From assembly GCA_030824405.1 (NCBI GenBank), contig JAVBXV010000066.1:1-34698 (forward strand): 34,698 bases of DNA, read 5' to 3'. A program made the position numbers and the translations under genes. The DNA is from Anaerolineales bacterium. Its GTDB lineage: Bacteria; Chloroflexota; Anaerolineae; Anaerolineales; Villigracilaceae. Below the pieces are notes generated by a model that was given only the letters and a program-made list of their open reading frames with translations, did no database searches and was not told the origin of the DNA. Every line of letters begins with the position of its first letter. The first letter of the stretch is position 1. This document shows positions 1-7,000 of this stretch, piece by piece.

Positions 1-333
1 GCTCTGACGCATCATCACCCAAAGCATTATGTATACAAAACCGATCAACAGCAGGACAAAAAAAATCGTGAGCGGAATTTCACCCGCTTTATAGATCAAC
101 CAAAACAAGACAGCCGATAACCAGGATTGATACACAACAGGTGCGCCCGCCTGTATCGAGCTAAAAGTATCCACGGTCGGGACGGCGCCAGTCTGTAAAA
201 TATCCTTCCCTAAACGTAGATACCACCAGTAATCATGCGGCTGGATGGGCAGCATGGCCGCGATCATCAATAATGGGAAAAGCCCAATGCCCAGCCAGAG
301 AAAATCATAAGAGCGGAGATTGCGACCTTGCAT
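1..333 (-). CDS. Membrane protein, N-terminal part (glycosyltransferase/mannosyltransferase-like), cut by window edge
   Basis: An open frame begins with ATG at 333-331 and runs to base 1 without a stop (111 codons), so only the N-terminus is seen. It opens with a short cytoplasmic stretch (MQGRNLRSYDF), then a hydrophobic segment at about residues 11-28, a polar loop containing QPHDYWWYLRLGKDIL and TVDTFSSIQAGAPVVYQSW, and two more hydrophobic stretches. The loop pattern D-x-W-W-x-L-R-x-G ... P-x-x-D-x-F-S is, from general knowledge, common in bacterial polytopic membrane proteins related to lipid-linked sugar transferases (GT-C-like). The ATG lies 3 nt after the stop of the upstream glycosyltransferase gene, so the two are probably one operon for surface glycan synthesis. 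Function is inferred from family resemblance and context. Confidence 0.75.
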   Translation of the reverse strand, partial: MQGRNLRSYDFLWLGIGLFPLLMIAAMLPIQPHDYWWYLRLGKDILQTGAVPTVDTFSSIQAGAPVVYQSWLSAVLFWLIYKAGEIPLTIFFVLLLIGFVYIMLWVMMRQS

Positions 334-336
334 GAC

Positions 337-1341
337 TCAATCCTCCAGCAGGACTTTCAAATAGGAATCGACCATTTGATCGAGACCGAAATTATCTTCA
401 GCACGCTTCCGCGCGGACCCGCGAAACTGGTCCTGTTTCTCAAGCACTTCCCCAGCCGATGCAGCCAGCGCGGAAATGTTCGGCGTTTCCAACTTCCACG
501 GGTTGGTGCCGTAGGAAACTACACACCCCGCCTCTTCTGTTACCAATTCCTTGAGCGAGCCGCTGTCAAAGCCAATGACAGGTAAGCCGCAGGCCAGCGC
601 CTCGATGACAGAATTCGGGCAGGGCGGGTTGACCTCGGCACAATACATCATGTGCGACGATCTCGCGAGCTGTGGAATTTGTTCACGCGCCACGGTGCCC
701 AAAAATTTGACAGGTACTTTGCTTTGCAAACTGCGCTGGGTGGCTTCGTCCACTTTGCCAGCGACGATGACTTCGATGGGATATTTTTCGGCAAGTTTCT
801 CAGCCACAGCAACCCCGTGAAACAAGCCCGCGTTTAATCCGCCTGCAAGACTGCCTTCGAGTAATAACATGCGGTACATGTCTGCGGGGCGTTCATTTGT
901 GCCTTCTGGAGAATAGACATTCAGATCCACGCCATTGATAATGACGGAGGCGGGCGCTTTGGCAACCCCGTACCAATCCTCCCACCATTTGCGAATGAAT
1001 TGACTCTGGTAAATGACACGATCTGCAAAACGGGCGCGGATCAGCGAAAGCATAAAGTTGCCATACTCCGCGCGGACGTGATAGCGCGGGCCTGTCCAAC
1101 GCACGCGCTGCACCCAGTTGACGCCGTCCAATCTTTGGACGATGCGAATGCCGCGCTGGCGTGCCCTGTTCAGGCTGGGCAGGAAGCGTGTGCCTGCGAT
1201 GACAAGAACTGCGTCCGCGTTTGCAGAAAGATCGTAGGTTACGTCGATGCCGCGTTTTTTTAATCCCTGTTCAAATTTCAAGCGGAAGGAGGCCATGCCG
1301 CCTGTCCCTTGCACGAAGGGCGTGATGCAAATTCGTTTCAT
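337..1341 (-). CDS. GT4-family glycosyltransferase
   Basis: A predicted retaining glycosyltransferase of GT-B fold, transferring a sugar from a nucleotide-sugar donor, probably during glycan or glycolipid assembly at the cytoplasmic membrane. The start MKRICITPFVQGTGGMASF gives the N-terminal Rossmann-like domain with a glycine-rich loop. The C-terminal half has the classic GT4 signature: PNSVIEALACGLPVIGFDSG, with the Glu of the E-x7-E-like region, followed by ELVTEEAGCVV. The frame stays open further upstream with a GTG at 1386, but the ATG at 1341 fits both the family N-terminus and a TATAAT lying 6 nt in front of it. About 334 residues, close to the usual GT4 length. It overlaps nothing and runs divergently from the kinase at 1432. 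Acceptor and donor cannot be read from the sequence. Confidence 0.88.
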   Translation of the reverse strand: MKRICITPFVQGTGGMASFRLKFEQGLKKRGIDVTYDLSANADAVLVIAGTRFLPSLNRARQRGIRIVQRLDGVNWVQRVRWTGPRYHVRAEYGNFMLSLIRARFADRVIYQSQFIRKWWEDWYGVAKAPASVIINGVDLNVYSPEGTNERPADMYRMLLLEGSLAGGLNAGLFHGVAVAEKLAEKYPIEVIVAGKVDEATQRSLQSKVPVKFLGTVAREQIPQLARSSHMMYCAEVNPPCPNSVIEALACGLPVIGFDSGSLKELVTEEAGCVVSYGTNPWKLETPNISALAASAGEVLEKQDQFRGSARKRAEDNFGLDQMVDSYLKVLLED

Positions 1342-1347
1342 AAATTT

Positions 1348-1353
1348 ATTATA
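1348..1353 (-). promoter_or_regulatory. -10 element TATAAT, 6 nt before ATG (leaderless start)
   Basis: On the minus strand TATAAT is followed by AAATTT and then the ATG of the GT4 gene. With transcription starting about 7 nt after the -10 box, the first base of the RNA would be the start codon. No Shine-Dalgarno sequence and no clear -35 box are seen. Confidence 0.6.
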
Positions 1354-1431
1354 TCGTAGGGATGCGGCGCTCCTGCGGGGGCGCACAATTATGGTATCCT
1401 TGCCTTAACATTTTTTTGGGAGCATTCGTTC

Positions 1432-2076
1432 ATGTATGTAGCTATTGAAGGGGTCATTGGTGTTGGCAAGACCACGCTTGCACGTCTTCTGCAATCCACA
1501 TTCGATGCAGAGGTATTGTTGGAAGTGTTTGAAGAAAACCCGTTTCTTTCCGATTTTTACGCAGACCGCGCACGCTACGCTTTTCAGACCCAGATCTTTT
1601 TCCTGCTCAGCCGCTATCATCAACAGAACAACAACGTGCCCAAGATCCTCAGCGCGGGCAAAAATCTTTTGTCTGATTACACCTTCGCGAAGGACGCGCT
1701 CTTTGCGGGCATCAACCTCAAAGGGGATGAGCTGGCCATGTACGACAAGGTGCATGAGGCGCTCGGCGAGAAAATTCCCAAGCCAGACCTGCTGGTGTAT
1801 TTGCAAGCCAGCACAGACACACTGATGAACCGCATTGCCTTCCGTGACAGGCCGTACGAAAGAAAAATGGAACGCAGTTATATTGATGAGCTCAATCAGG
1901 CATATGAAGAATTCTTCTCCAAGCCATTTGACCATACCCCGGTCTTGAAAATTGACTCGAACGACTTGAACATCATCCAAAACACCGAGCATATCAAACT
2001 GGTTGAGAATCGCATCCGCGAGACGTTGGGACTGCCTCCGTTTCAACAGAGTTTCCCCATGCCTGTGGAGAAATAA
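1432..2076 (+). CDS. Deoxynucleoside kinase (dNK/dGK family), D-Y-T variant
   Basis: Phosphorylates a deoxynucleoside at the 5' position with ATP, the first step of dNTP salvage, in the cytoplasm. Seen: P-loop GVIGVGKTT (residues 7-15), the substrate-site acidic region with E31 and ENPF, D82-Y83-T84 at the position where many family members have D-R-S, and an arginine-rich lid RDRPYERKME. At 214 residues it has the usual length of bacterial dNKs. GGGAG about 9 nt upstream supports the ATG at 1432. A nucleotidyltransferase gene follows after 9 nt, so they are probably co-transcribed. A second paralogue with the D-R-S motif lies at 7923-8588; the two may divide substrates as the dGK and dAK/dCK pairs of Firmicutes do. 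Which base it prefers cannot be read off. Confidence 0.9.
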   Translation: MYVAIEGVIGVGKTTLARLLQSTFDAEVLLEVFEENPFLSDFYADRARYAFQTQIFFLLSRYHQQNNNVPKILSAGKNLLSDYTFAKDALFAGINLKGDELAMYDKVHEALGEKIPKPDLLVYLQASTDTLMNRIAFRDRPYERKMERSYIDELNQAYEEFFSKPFDHTPVLKIDSNDLNIIQNTEHIKLVENRIRETLGLPPFQQSFPMPVEK

Positions 2077-2085
2077 GGAAAGCCC

Positions 2086-3096
2086 ATGCGCGTTACTAAA
2101 GAATCCCTCATTCGCATTGCCAAAGAGACCACGCAGGAACGGGTGTATAACGACCCCGAGATCATCGCCGCCTATCTGACGGGTTCGCTGTTGAACGCGG
2201 AGCCCATGCTCGGCGGCACAGCCGATATTGACATTGTGTTTGTCTACAAGAACCTGCCAGCCAAAACTCGTGAGTTCGTCAAATTGACGCCTGATTTTCA
2301 CCTGGATATCAGCCGCCGCACAAAGGATGAATTCAAATCGCCGCGAGAACTGCGCGCCGATCCCTGGCTCGGCTATGAAATGTACGCGCCTGTGCTGTTG
2401 TATGAACGCGAAAAATTCTTCGATTTCGTACAAGCCAGCCTGCGGGCAGGCTTTGACTTTGAACAGCCGCCGCTCATGCTTCAACGCTGCCGCAAACTCC
2501 TCTCTCATGGCCGCGGCATCTGGATGGATATCTCTGAGTTGGATCACCCTGCGGGGCCAAAAGAAATAAAAAAATATATGAAAGCCCTGTTCCACGCGGT
2601 CAATGCTGTGGCAGAGATCAGCGGCCCGCCCATTCAGGAACGCAGGCTGTTGCTTGAATTCCCTGCGCGAGCCGAAGCCGTGCAAAGAACTGGCATGGTG
2701 GCGGGCGCATATGGTCTGCTTGGCGCAAACAATGTGGACGCAGAAAAAATAAAAGGCTGGGTTTCAGATTGGAAATCAGCTTTCGGCCTTGCAACCGCAC
2801 ATTCCAATGTGGATATGCGTATTCACCCCGCACGATTGAACTATTACGAGAAAGCCATCAAGGCCATGCTCGAAGGTGACACACCAGTAGCGGCACTTTG
2901 GCCGCTCGTACACACATGGACCATGTGTGCCGAAGTTCTTGAGAACGATCATTACCAATTCTGGGAAAGCGCCATGAAAGAGTTGGGGCTGTTGGGCGCA
3001 GGCTTTGAAGAACGTGTGCAGGGGTTGGATCATTTCATTGATGAGATCGAAATTCTGCTGGAACAGATTGCCTCTGAAAATGGGGTCACAGAGTAG
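2086..3096 (+). CDS. Nucleotidyltransferase-fold protein
   Basis: The N-terminal domain carries the nucleotidyltransferase signature G-S at about residues 32-33 followed by D-I-D about a dozen residues later (TGSLLNAEP then GTADIDIVFV), with a third possible acidic residue in FHLDISRR. This is the polymerase-beta-like catalytic triad that transfers a nucleotide to a small molecule, protein or RNA. The rest (about residues 110-336) is largely helical and not recognised. AAGGAAAG precedes the ATG and the gap to the kinase gene is 9 nt, so the pair probably forms an operon. The substrate is unknown: aminoglycoside-type, protein AMPylation and nucleotide-salvage roles are all possible. Its link to a nucleoside kinase is suggestive only. 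Confidence 0.75.
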   Translation: MRVTKESLIRIAKETTQERVYNDPEIIAAYLTGSLLNAEPMLGGTADIDIVFVYKNLPAKTREFVKLTPDFHLDISRRTKDEFKSPRELRADPWLGYEMYAPVLLYEREKFFDFVQASLRAGFDFEQPPLMLQRCRKLLSHGRGIWMDISELDHPAGPKEIKKYMKALFHAVNAVAEISGPPIQERRLLLEFPARAEAVQRTGMVAGAYGLLGANNVDAEKIKGWVSDWKSAFGLATAHSNVDMRIHPARLNYYEKAIKAMLEGDTPVAALWPLVHTWTMCAEVLENDHYQFWESAMKELGLLGAGFEERVQGLDHFIDEIEILLEQIASENGVTE

Positions 3097-3153
3097 TTTT
3101 TCGTATAAGCGTACCTGGTAAAGAAGAAGGCGGTAAGAATTCTCCGATATAGG

Positions 3154-3163
3154 CCATATATGG
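3154..3163. repeat. Second copy of CCATATATGG
   Basis: The same 10-bp palindrome found at 3306-3315 occurs here, also followed by GGGG. The two copies bracket the DnaA-box array at 3207-3277. A related GCATATGG occurs near 3477. Confidence 0.5.
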
Positions 3164-3206
3164 GGGGCATTGTCTAGTCAACATATTGAGGGCAAACGAC
3201 CTGCCC

Positions 3207-3277
3207 TGTGGATAACTAGGGTAAAACTGTGGATAAACACTTCCATCTGTGGACAATAGGCACATTTGTTCGGATAA
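3207..3277 (-). repeat. Phased array of four DnaA boxes
   Basis: Four 9-mers in the same orientation begin at 3207, 3228, 3248 and 3269, spaced 21, 20 and 21 bp, about two helical turns. The first two are perfect copies of the DnaA consensus (TTATCCACA on the minus strand), the third has one mismatch and the fourth two. Same-face spacing would let DnaA molecules contact each other. Confidence 0.75.
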
Positions 3278-3293
3278 TCATCGGAAAGCTCAA

Positions 3294-3327
3294 AAAACGC
3301 GACCCCCATATATGGGGGTCGCGTTTT
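3294..3327. repeat. 34-bp perfect palindrome with CCATATATGG core
   Basis: The arms 3294-3310 and 3311-3327 are exact reverse complements with no spacer. The centre is GACCCCCATATATGGGGGTC, flanked by CGCG and A/T runs. As RNA it could form a stem of about 15 bp with a short loop and U-runs on either strand, so it may be a bidirectional terminator shielding the origin. As DNA it could be a dyad protein site. The core CCATATATGG recurs at 3154-3163, also followed by a G run. Confidence 0.7.
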
Positions 3328-3504
3328 GAATAAACCGATATGTGGAAAGCAGGGTTTGAGCGCCTGTTTTGGGGAAAATTTGTGGAGAGTTTGTCCGGGA
3401 TCTTTCCACAGCGTGGCGAATGCATGAACACAGAGCCAGACAGTAGGTTTGGGGTGAAGCGCATTGAGTCCCCCTGCATATGGTGGTTAATTATTTTTGT
3501 ACAC

Positions 3505-3535
3505 ATATCCACAGGCCCTACTAATATTACTATTC
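3505..3535 (+). other. DnaA box + GC tract + DnaA-trio-like triplets (basal unwinding element)
   Basis: ATATCCACA (3505-3513, one mismatch from TTATCCACA) is followed by GGCC (3514-3517) and then CTA CTA ATA TTA CTA TTC (3518-3535). The complement reads 3'-GAT GAT TAT AAT GAT-5', which largely fits the DnaA-trio rule (3'-[G/A]AT-5'). The trios lie on the 3' side of TTATCCACA, the known orientation. AT-rich DNA continues downstream, as expected of a duplex unwinding element. Confidence 0.65.
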
Positions 3536-3557
3536 CATAACTATCCTTTAACTATAC

Positions 3558-3586
3558 TTGAATTGATTAAGTGAATCCTGTACAAT
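3558..3586 (+). promoter_or_regulatory. Promoter for spoVS (TTGAAT-17-TACAAT)
   Basis: TTGAAT at 3558-3563 and TACAAT at 3581-3586 are separated by 17 bp, a good sigma70-type promoter. Start of RNA would be near 3593, leaving a leader of about 42 nt with GGGAGG before the ATG at 3635. The promoter sits in the AT-rich part of the putative origin. Confidence 0.6.
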
Positions 3587-3634
3587 CCATTTAAGTACAT
3601 CACACCCCATCTTAGCCAACCTTGGGAGGTTGCC

Positions 3635-3913
3635 ATGGATATGATCAAAGTTTCAGCCAACTCCCGTACTTCTGCAGTTGCTGGTGCAATTGCAGGTGTT
3701 ATTAGAGAACACAAACGGGCAGAAGTTCAAGCCATTGGAGCAGGCGCAGTGAACCAGGCCGTTAAGGCTTTGGTACTTGCGACCAGTTATTTGAAAAATG
3801 ACGGCATCAACGTGGTCTGCGTGCCTGAATTTGTGGATGTTGAGATCATGGATGCGAACAACGAAAACCCCGCTGTTCGTACCGCCATTCGGCTTGTGAT
3901 CGAACCTAGATAG
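3635..3913 (+). CDS. spoVS: Stage V sporulation protein S homologue
   Basis: A 92-residue protein matching the SpoVS family along its length: IKVSANSRTSAVAGAIAGVIRE, then VQAIGAGAVNQAVKALVLATSYL, then a C-terminal strand-rich part ending VRTAIRLVIEP. SpoVS is a small cytoplasmic protein related to the Alba nucleic-acid-binding fold and is found in many non-sporulating bacteria as well as sporulators; in Bacillus it affects septation and sporulation. No other sporulation gene is visible here, so a sporulation role should not be assumed. GGGAGG 7 nt upstream fixes the start at 3635 rather than the second ATG two codons on. It is monocistronic, with its own promoter and terminator, and lies directly beside the putative origin. 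Confidence 0.95.
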   Translation: MDMIKVSANSRTSAVAGAIAGVIREHKRAEVQAIGAGAVNQAVKALVLATSYLKNDGINVVCVPEFVDVEIMDANNENPAVRTAIRLVIEPR

Positions 3914-3920
3914 AACTTCA

Positions 3921-3952
3921 AAAGACGGTCTGCCTTCGCGCGGGCCGTCTTT
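3921..3952 (+). terminator. Rho-independent terminator after spoVS
   Basis: AAAGACGGTC (3921-3930) pairs with GGCCGTCTTT (3943-3952) with one G-T wobble, around a 12-nt loop, followed by AATTTGTT. It lies 8 nt after the spoVS stop. Confidence 0.8.
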
Positions 3953-3983
3953 AATTTGTTAGACATGTGAACATAGGGTGGCG

Positions 3984-3989
3984 TATAAT
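3984..3989 (+). promoter_or_regulatory. -10 element for the DUF11/lamin-tail gene
   Basis: A perfect TATAAT lies about 100 nt before the ATG at 4092. The only -35 candidate is TTAGAC at 3959-3964 with a long 19-bp spacer. This implies a leader of about 95 nt, in which no clear Shine-Dalgarno sequence is seen. Confidence 0.4.
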
Positions 3990-4091
3990 TCACGCAGGAT
4001 TTCACCGCTGGGATGATGGATGAAAACCGCGCTTCACACTGCGCGTTGAGTTGATTCTCTTCCCAGGCAATATCCCATTTGACAATTTCTC

Positions 4092-7000
4092 ATGCAACGT
4101 AGACACCTTGTCCCACGCCTGGTATTGATGCTGTCCATGCTCTCTGGAGTTGTGGGAAGCGTCTTTACGCCCGCATGGGTGACAGAGGATGTTAAAGCGG
4201 CGCCCTTACAACAGGCGGCTACGAATATTGTTATCAGTGAGTTTAGAACGGTAGGGCCATTAGGCGGGAATGATGAGTTTATTGAACTATATAATCCAAC
4301 TTCATCTTCAATTGATATAAGCGGATGGCAAGTTTGGGGCTCTAATAGTAGTTCTTCTACAAGTAATAGAAAAACTATTCCGTCTAGCGCTACTTCCAAT
4401 ATTCCTCCTGGTGGACATTATTTAATAACCCATACTGGTAGTACTTATGTTGCCAGTGCAGATACAACTTATGTATCTGGTATCACCAATGATGGCGGCA
4501 TAGCGATTTTTGCTTCTACAGATTTGATTAATCCTGTTGATCAAGTAGGTATGAGTGCAGGGGCAGCTTATAAAGAAGGCACTGTCTTAACACCTTTGAG
4601 TGTATCTACAAACCAAAGTTATGAACGAGACGCGGGTGGATTATTAGATAGTTGTGACGATACTGGTAATAACTTAGCTGATTTTCAATTAATAAATCCC
4701 AGTAATCCTCAAAGCTCTACCTCTCCCCGCAGGTTATGTGGGGTTGCTTCTGATTTAATCATAACTATGGATTCAAACGGCTCAACCAGCATAACACCAA
4801 CTGTAGGCACCACCATTACTTTCACAATCAACATCACCAATAGTGGACCAAATGATGCAACCAATGTCACTGTAAAAGATGACCTTCCTACAGGATTGAC
4901 CTATGTATCTGATACTGGAACTGGGGCGTTTAACAGCGGCACAGGTATTTGGACAATTGCTTCCCTGCCAAGCGGTTCTTCTGCAACATTAGAGATCACA
5001 GCTACTGTGGCTTCTGGGGGAACAAAAATAAATCAGGCTGAAGTTTGGAGTGCAGATCAAATTGACTCAGATTCGATTGCAGGAAACAACTCCACAACCG
5101 AAGATGATAACGCCAGTGTCACGATAACTCCTCCCACCTTCGGGTCTGCAGATTTGAGCCTGACAAAAACTGTAAACAATTCATCCCCAGTCGTTGGGGA
5201 TAATATTGTATTTACCCTCACGGTTAATAACGCGGCAGGTCCTGACAACGCAGAAGGCATTCAAGTGAAAGACTTAATACCTGATTTATTGTCTGCGGGC
5301 TTAGTCTATGTTTCAGATGATGGTTCAGGGGTATATAACAGCGTCACAGGAATTTGGAACGTGGGGACATTGGCAGTTGGTGCCAGTGAGATATTGAAGA
5401 TCACTGCCAAAGTCACAACCATCGACCCGAAGATAAACACTGCCACAATAACGCAGTCCTATCAGGCAGATACTAACTCTTCCAATAATTCAGCCAGTGT
5501 TACTGTCACACCTTCAGGTGGAGTGGCAGACCTAAGCTTAACAATGGATATGAATAAAGCAGTCCCAGGCGTTGCGGGAACCGTGGTGTTCACTATCACG
5601 GTCACCAATACAGACCCTCTTTATGATGCCACAAATGTGGAAGTAAAAGACCTCTTGCCTACTGGGTTAACATATGTATCAGACTCGGGCAGTGGAACCT
5701 ATAATAAAACAACGGGCATTTGGTCTGTTGGTACTCTTGCAAAAAACAGCAGCAAGGTCTTGAACATCACAGCAAAAGTGGATTCCAGCGGAACCAGAAC
5801 AAACCTGGCAGAGATATGGGATGCAGATCAGACCGATCCTGACTCGACCGCAGGCAACAGCTCCACAACCGAAGATGATGATGATAGTGAAGATGTGCAG
5901 GTGGCAGACCTGAGCCTCACCAAGACCATGAGCAACGTCAACCCGAGTGTGGGGCAGTCAGTTGTATTTGAGATCACAGTCAGCAATTCCAGTGCCTATG
6001 ATGATGCGACCAATGTACAGGTCAAAGATTTGCTGCCTTCCAGTTTTACTTATGTATCAGATAACAGTCTAAGCATAGGAACATCATATAATCCCTCCCC
6101 AGCCTCAGGCATCTGGAATGTCGGTACTCTGGCCAGCGGCACAAGCAAAACCTTAACGATCACCACCACGGTGAACTCGAGCACGCTCATCATCAATCAG
6201 GCTGAGGTCTCTCAGTCCGATCAAATTGACCTGGACTCTGTCCCCAACAATGACTCAAGAGTGGAAGATGATGATGCCAGTGCGCCATCTGCTGATCTGT
6301 CCCTGACACATTCCGTGAACAATGAGAACCCGGACATTAATGACAATGTGGTTTTCACGATCACAGTGACAAATAATGGAATTGGCGGAACCACCAATGT
6401 ACAGGTGAAAGACCTGCTGCCCTCCGGGCTAACCTACGTGTCAGACACTGGAAGTGGAGCATATAACAAAACAACAGGGATATGGACCGTGGGTACCCTT
6501 TCCAACGGCACCAGCGAGGTGTTAAGCATCACTGCCAAAGTAACCACCAGCGGCATCAAAACCAATTCAGCCGAGGTATGGAAGTCGGACGAATCAGACC
6601 CTGACTCGGTCCCTGGGAACGGGTCCACAACAGAGGATGATGACGCCAGCGCTACTGTCACCTCCTATCGCTCCATTATCATCAATGAGGTCGCCTGGGC
6701 TGGGACGGGGTCGTCTGCCAGCCTTTTGAGCGATCAATGGATCGAACTTTACAACCCAGGCACCACCTCCATTAATATTACAGGCTGGACCTTGAAATCC
6801 ACTTCTGGTTCCATCAATATCACTTTGTCTGGAACGATTAAGGCGGGCGAATACTTTTTGCTTGAACGTGATGATAATTCCACGGTTTCAGATATCACCG
6901 CAGACCAGATCTACACAGGCGCACTCTCTGTGAGCGGAGAAGTCCTCACCCTGCGGGATGGACTGACAAATTTCATCGATACTGCCAATGGCAATGGCGG

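Larger units (their letters stand above)
3190..3600. other. oriC: Candidate chromosomal replication origin (oriC)
   Basis: This lies inside the only long stretch without a convincing gene (3097-3634). It holds eight DnaA-box-like 9-mers: two perfect TGTGGATAA (3207-3215, 3228-3236), TGTGGACAA (3248-3256), TTCGGATAA (3269-3277), TGTGGAAAG (3341-3349), TGTGGAGAG (3381-3389), CTTTCCACA (3402-3410) and ATATCCACA (3505-3513). The last is followed by a GC tract, triplet repeats and a strongly AT-rich stretch to about 3600. That order matches the basal unwinding system known from bacterial origins. No dnaA, dnaN, rpmH or parAB gene is in the window, so this would be an origin not linked to dnaA here. 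A DnaA-regulated promoter cluster is the main alternative. Confidence 0.65.

Noticed and set aside
1405-2685. 426-codon open frame on the minus strand
   Set aside because: It lies antisense to the kinase and nucleotidyltransferase genes, which have clear motifs and ribosome-binding sites; its translation is rich in His, Gln and Phe with no recognisable domain.
3216-3512. 98-codon minus-strand frame in the 3097-3634 gap
   Set aside because: No ribosome-binding site, no recognisable sequence, and it covers the DnaA boxes and the palindrome, which explain the region better.
3216-3600. Region as a plasmid or phage origin with iterons
   Set aside because: The 9-mers match the chromosomal DnaA box, and neither a rep gene nor partition or integrase genes are present; surrounding genes are housekeeping.
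4750-6660. Tandem-repeat or CRISPR-like signal
   Set aside because: The periodicity comes from five DUF11 protein repeats of about 125-132 codons; there are no short identical DNA repeats with spacers.
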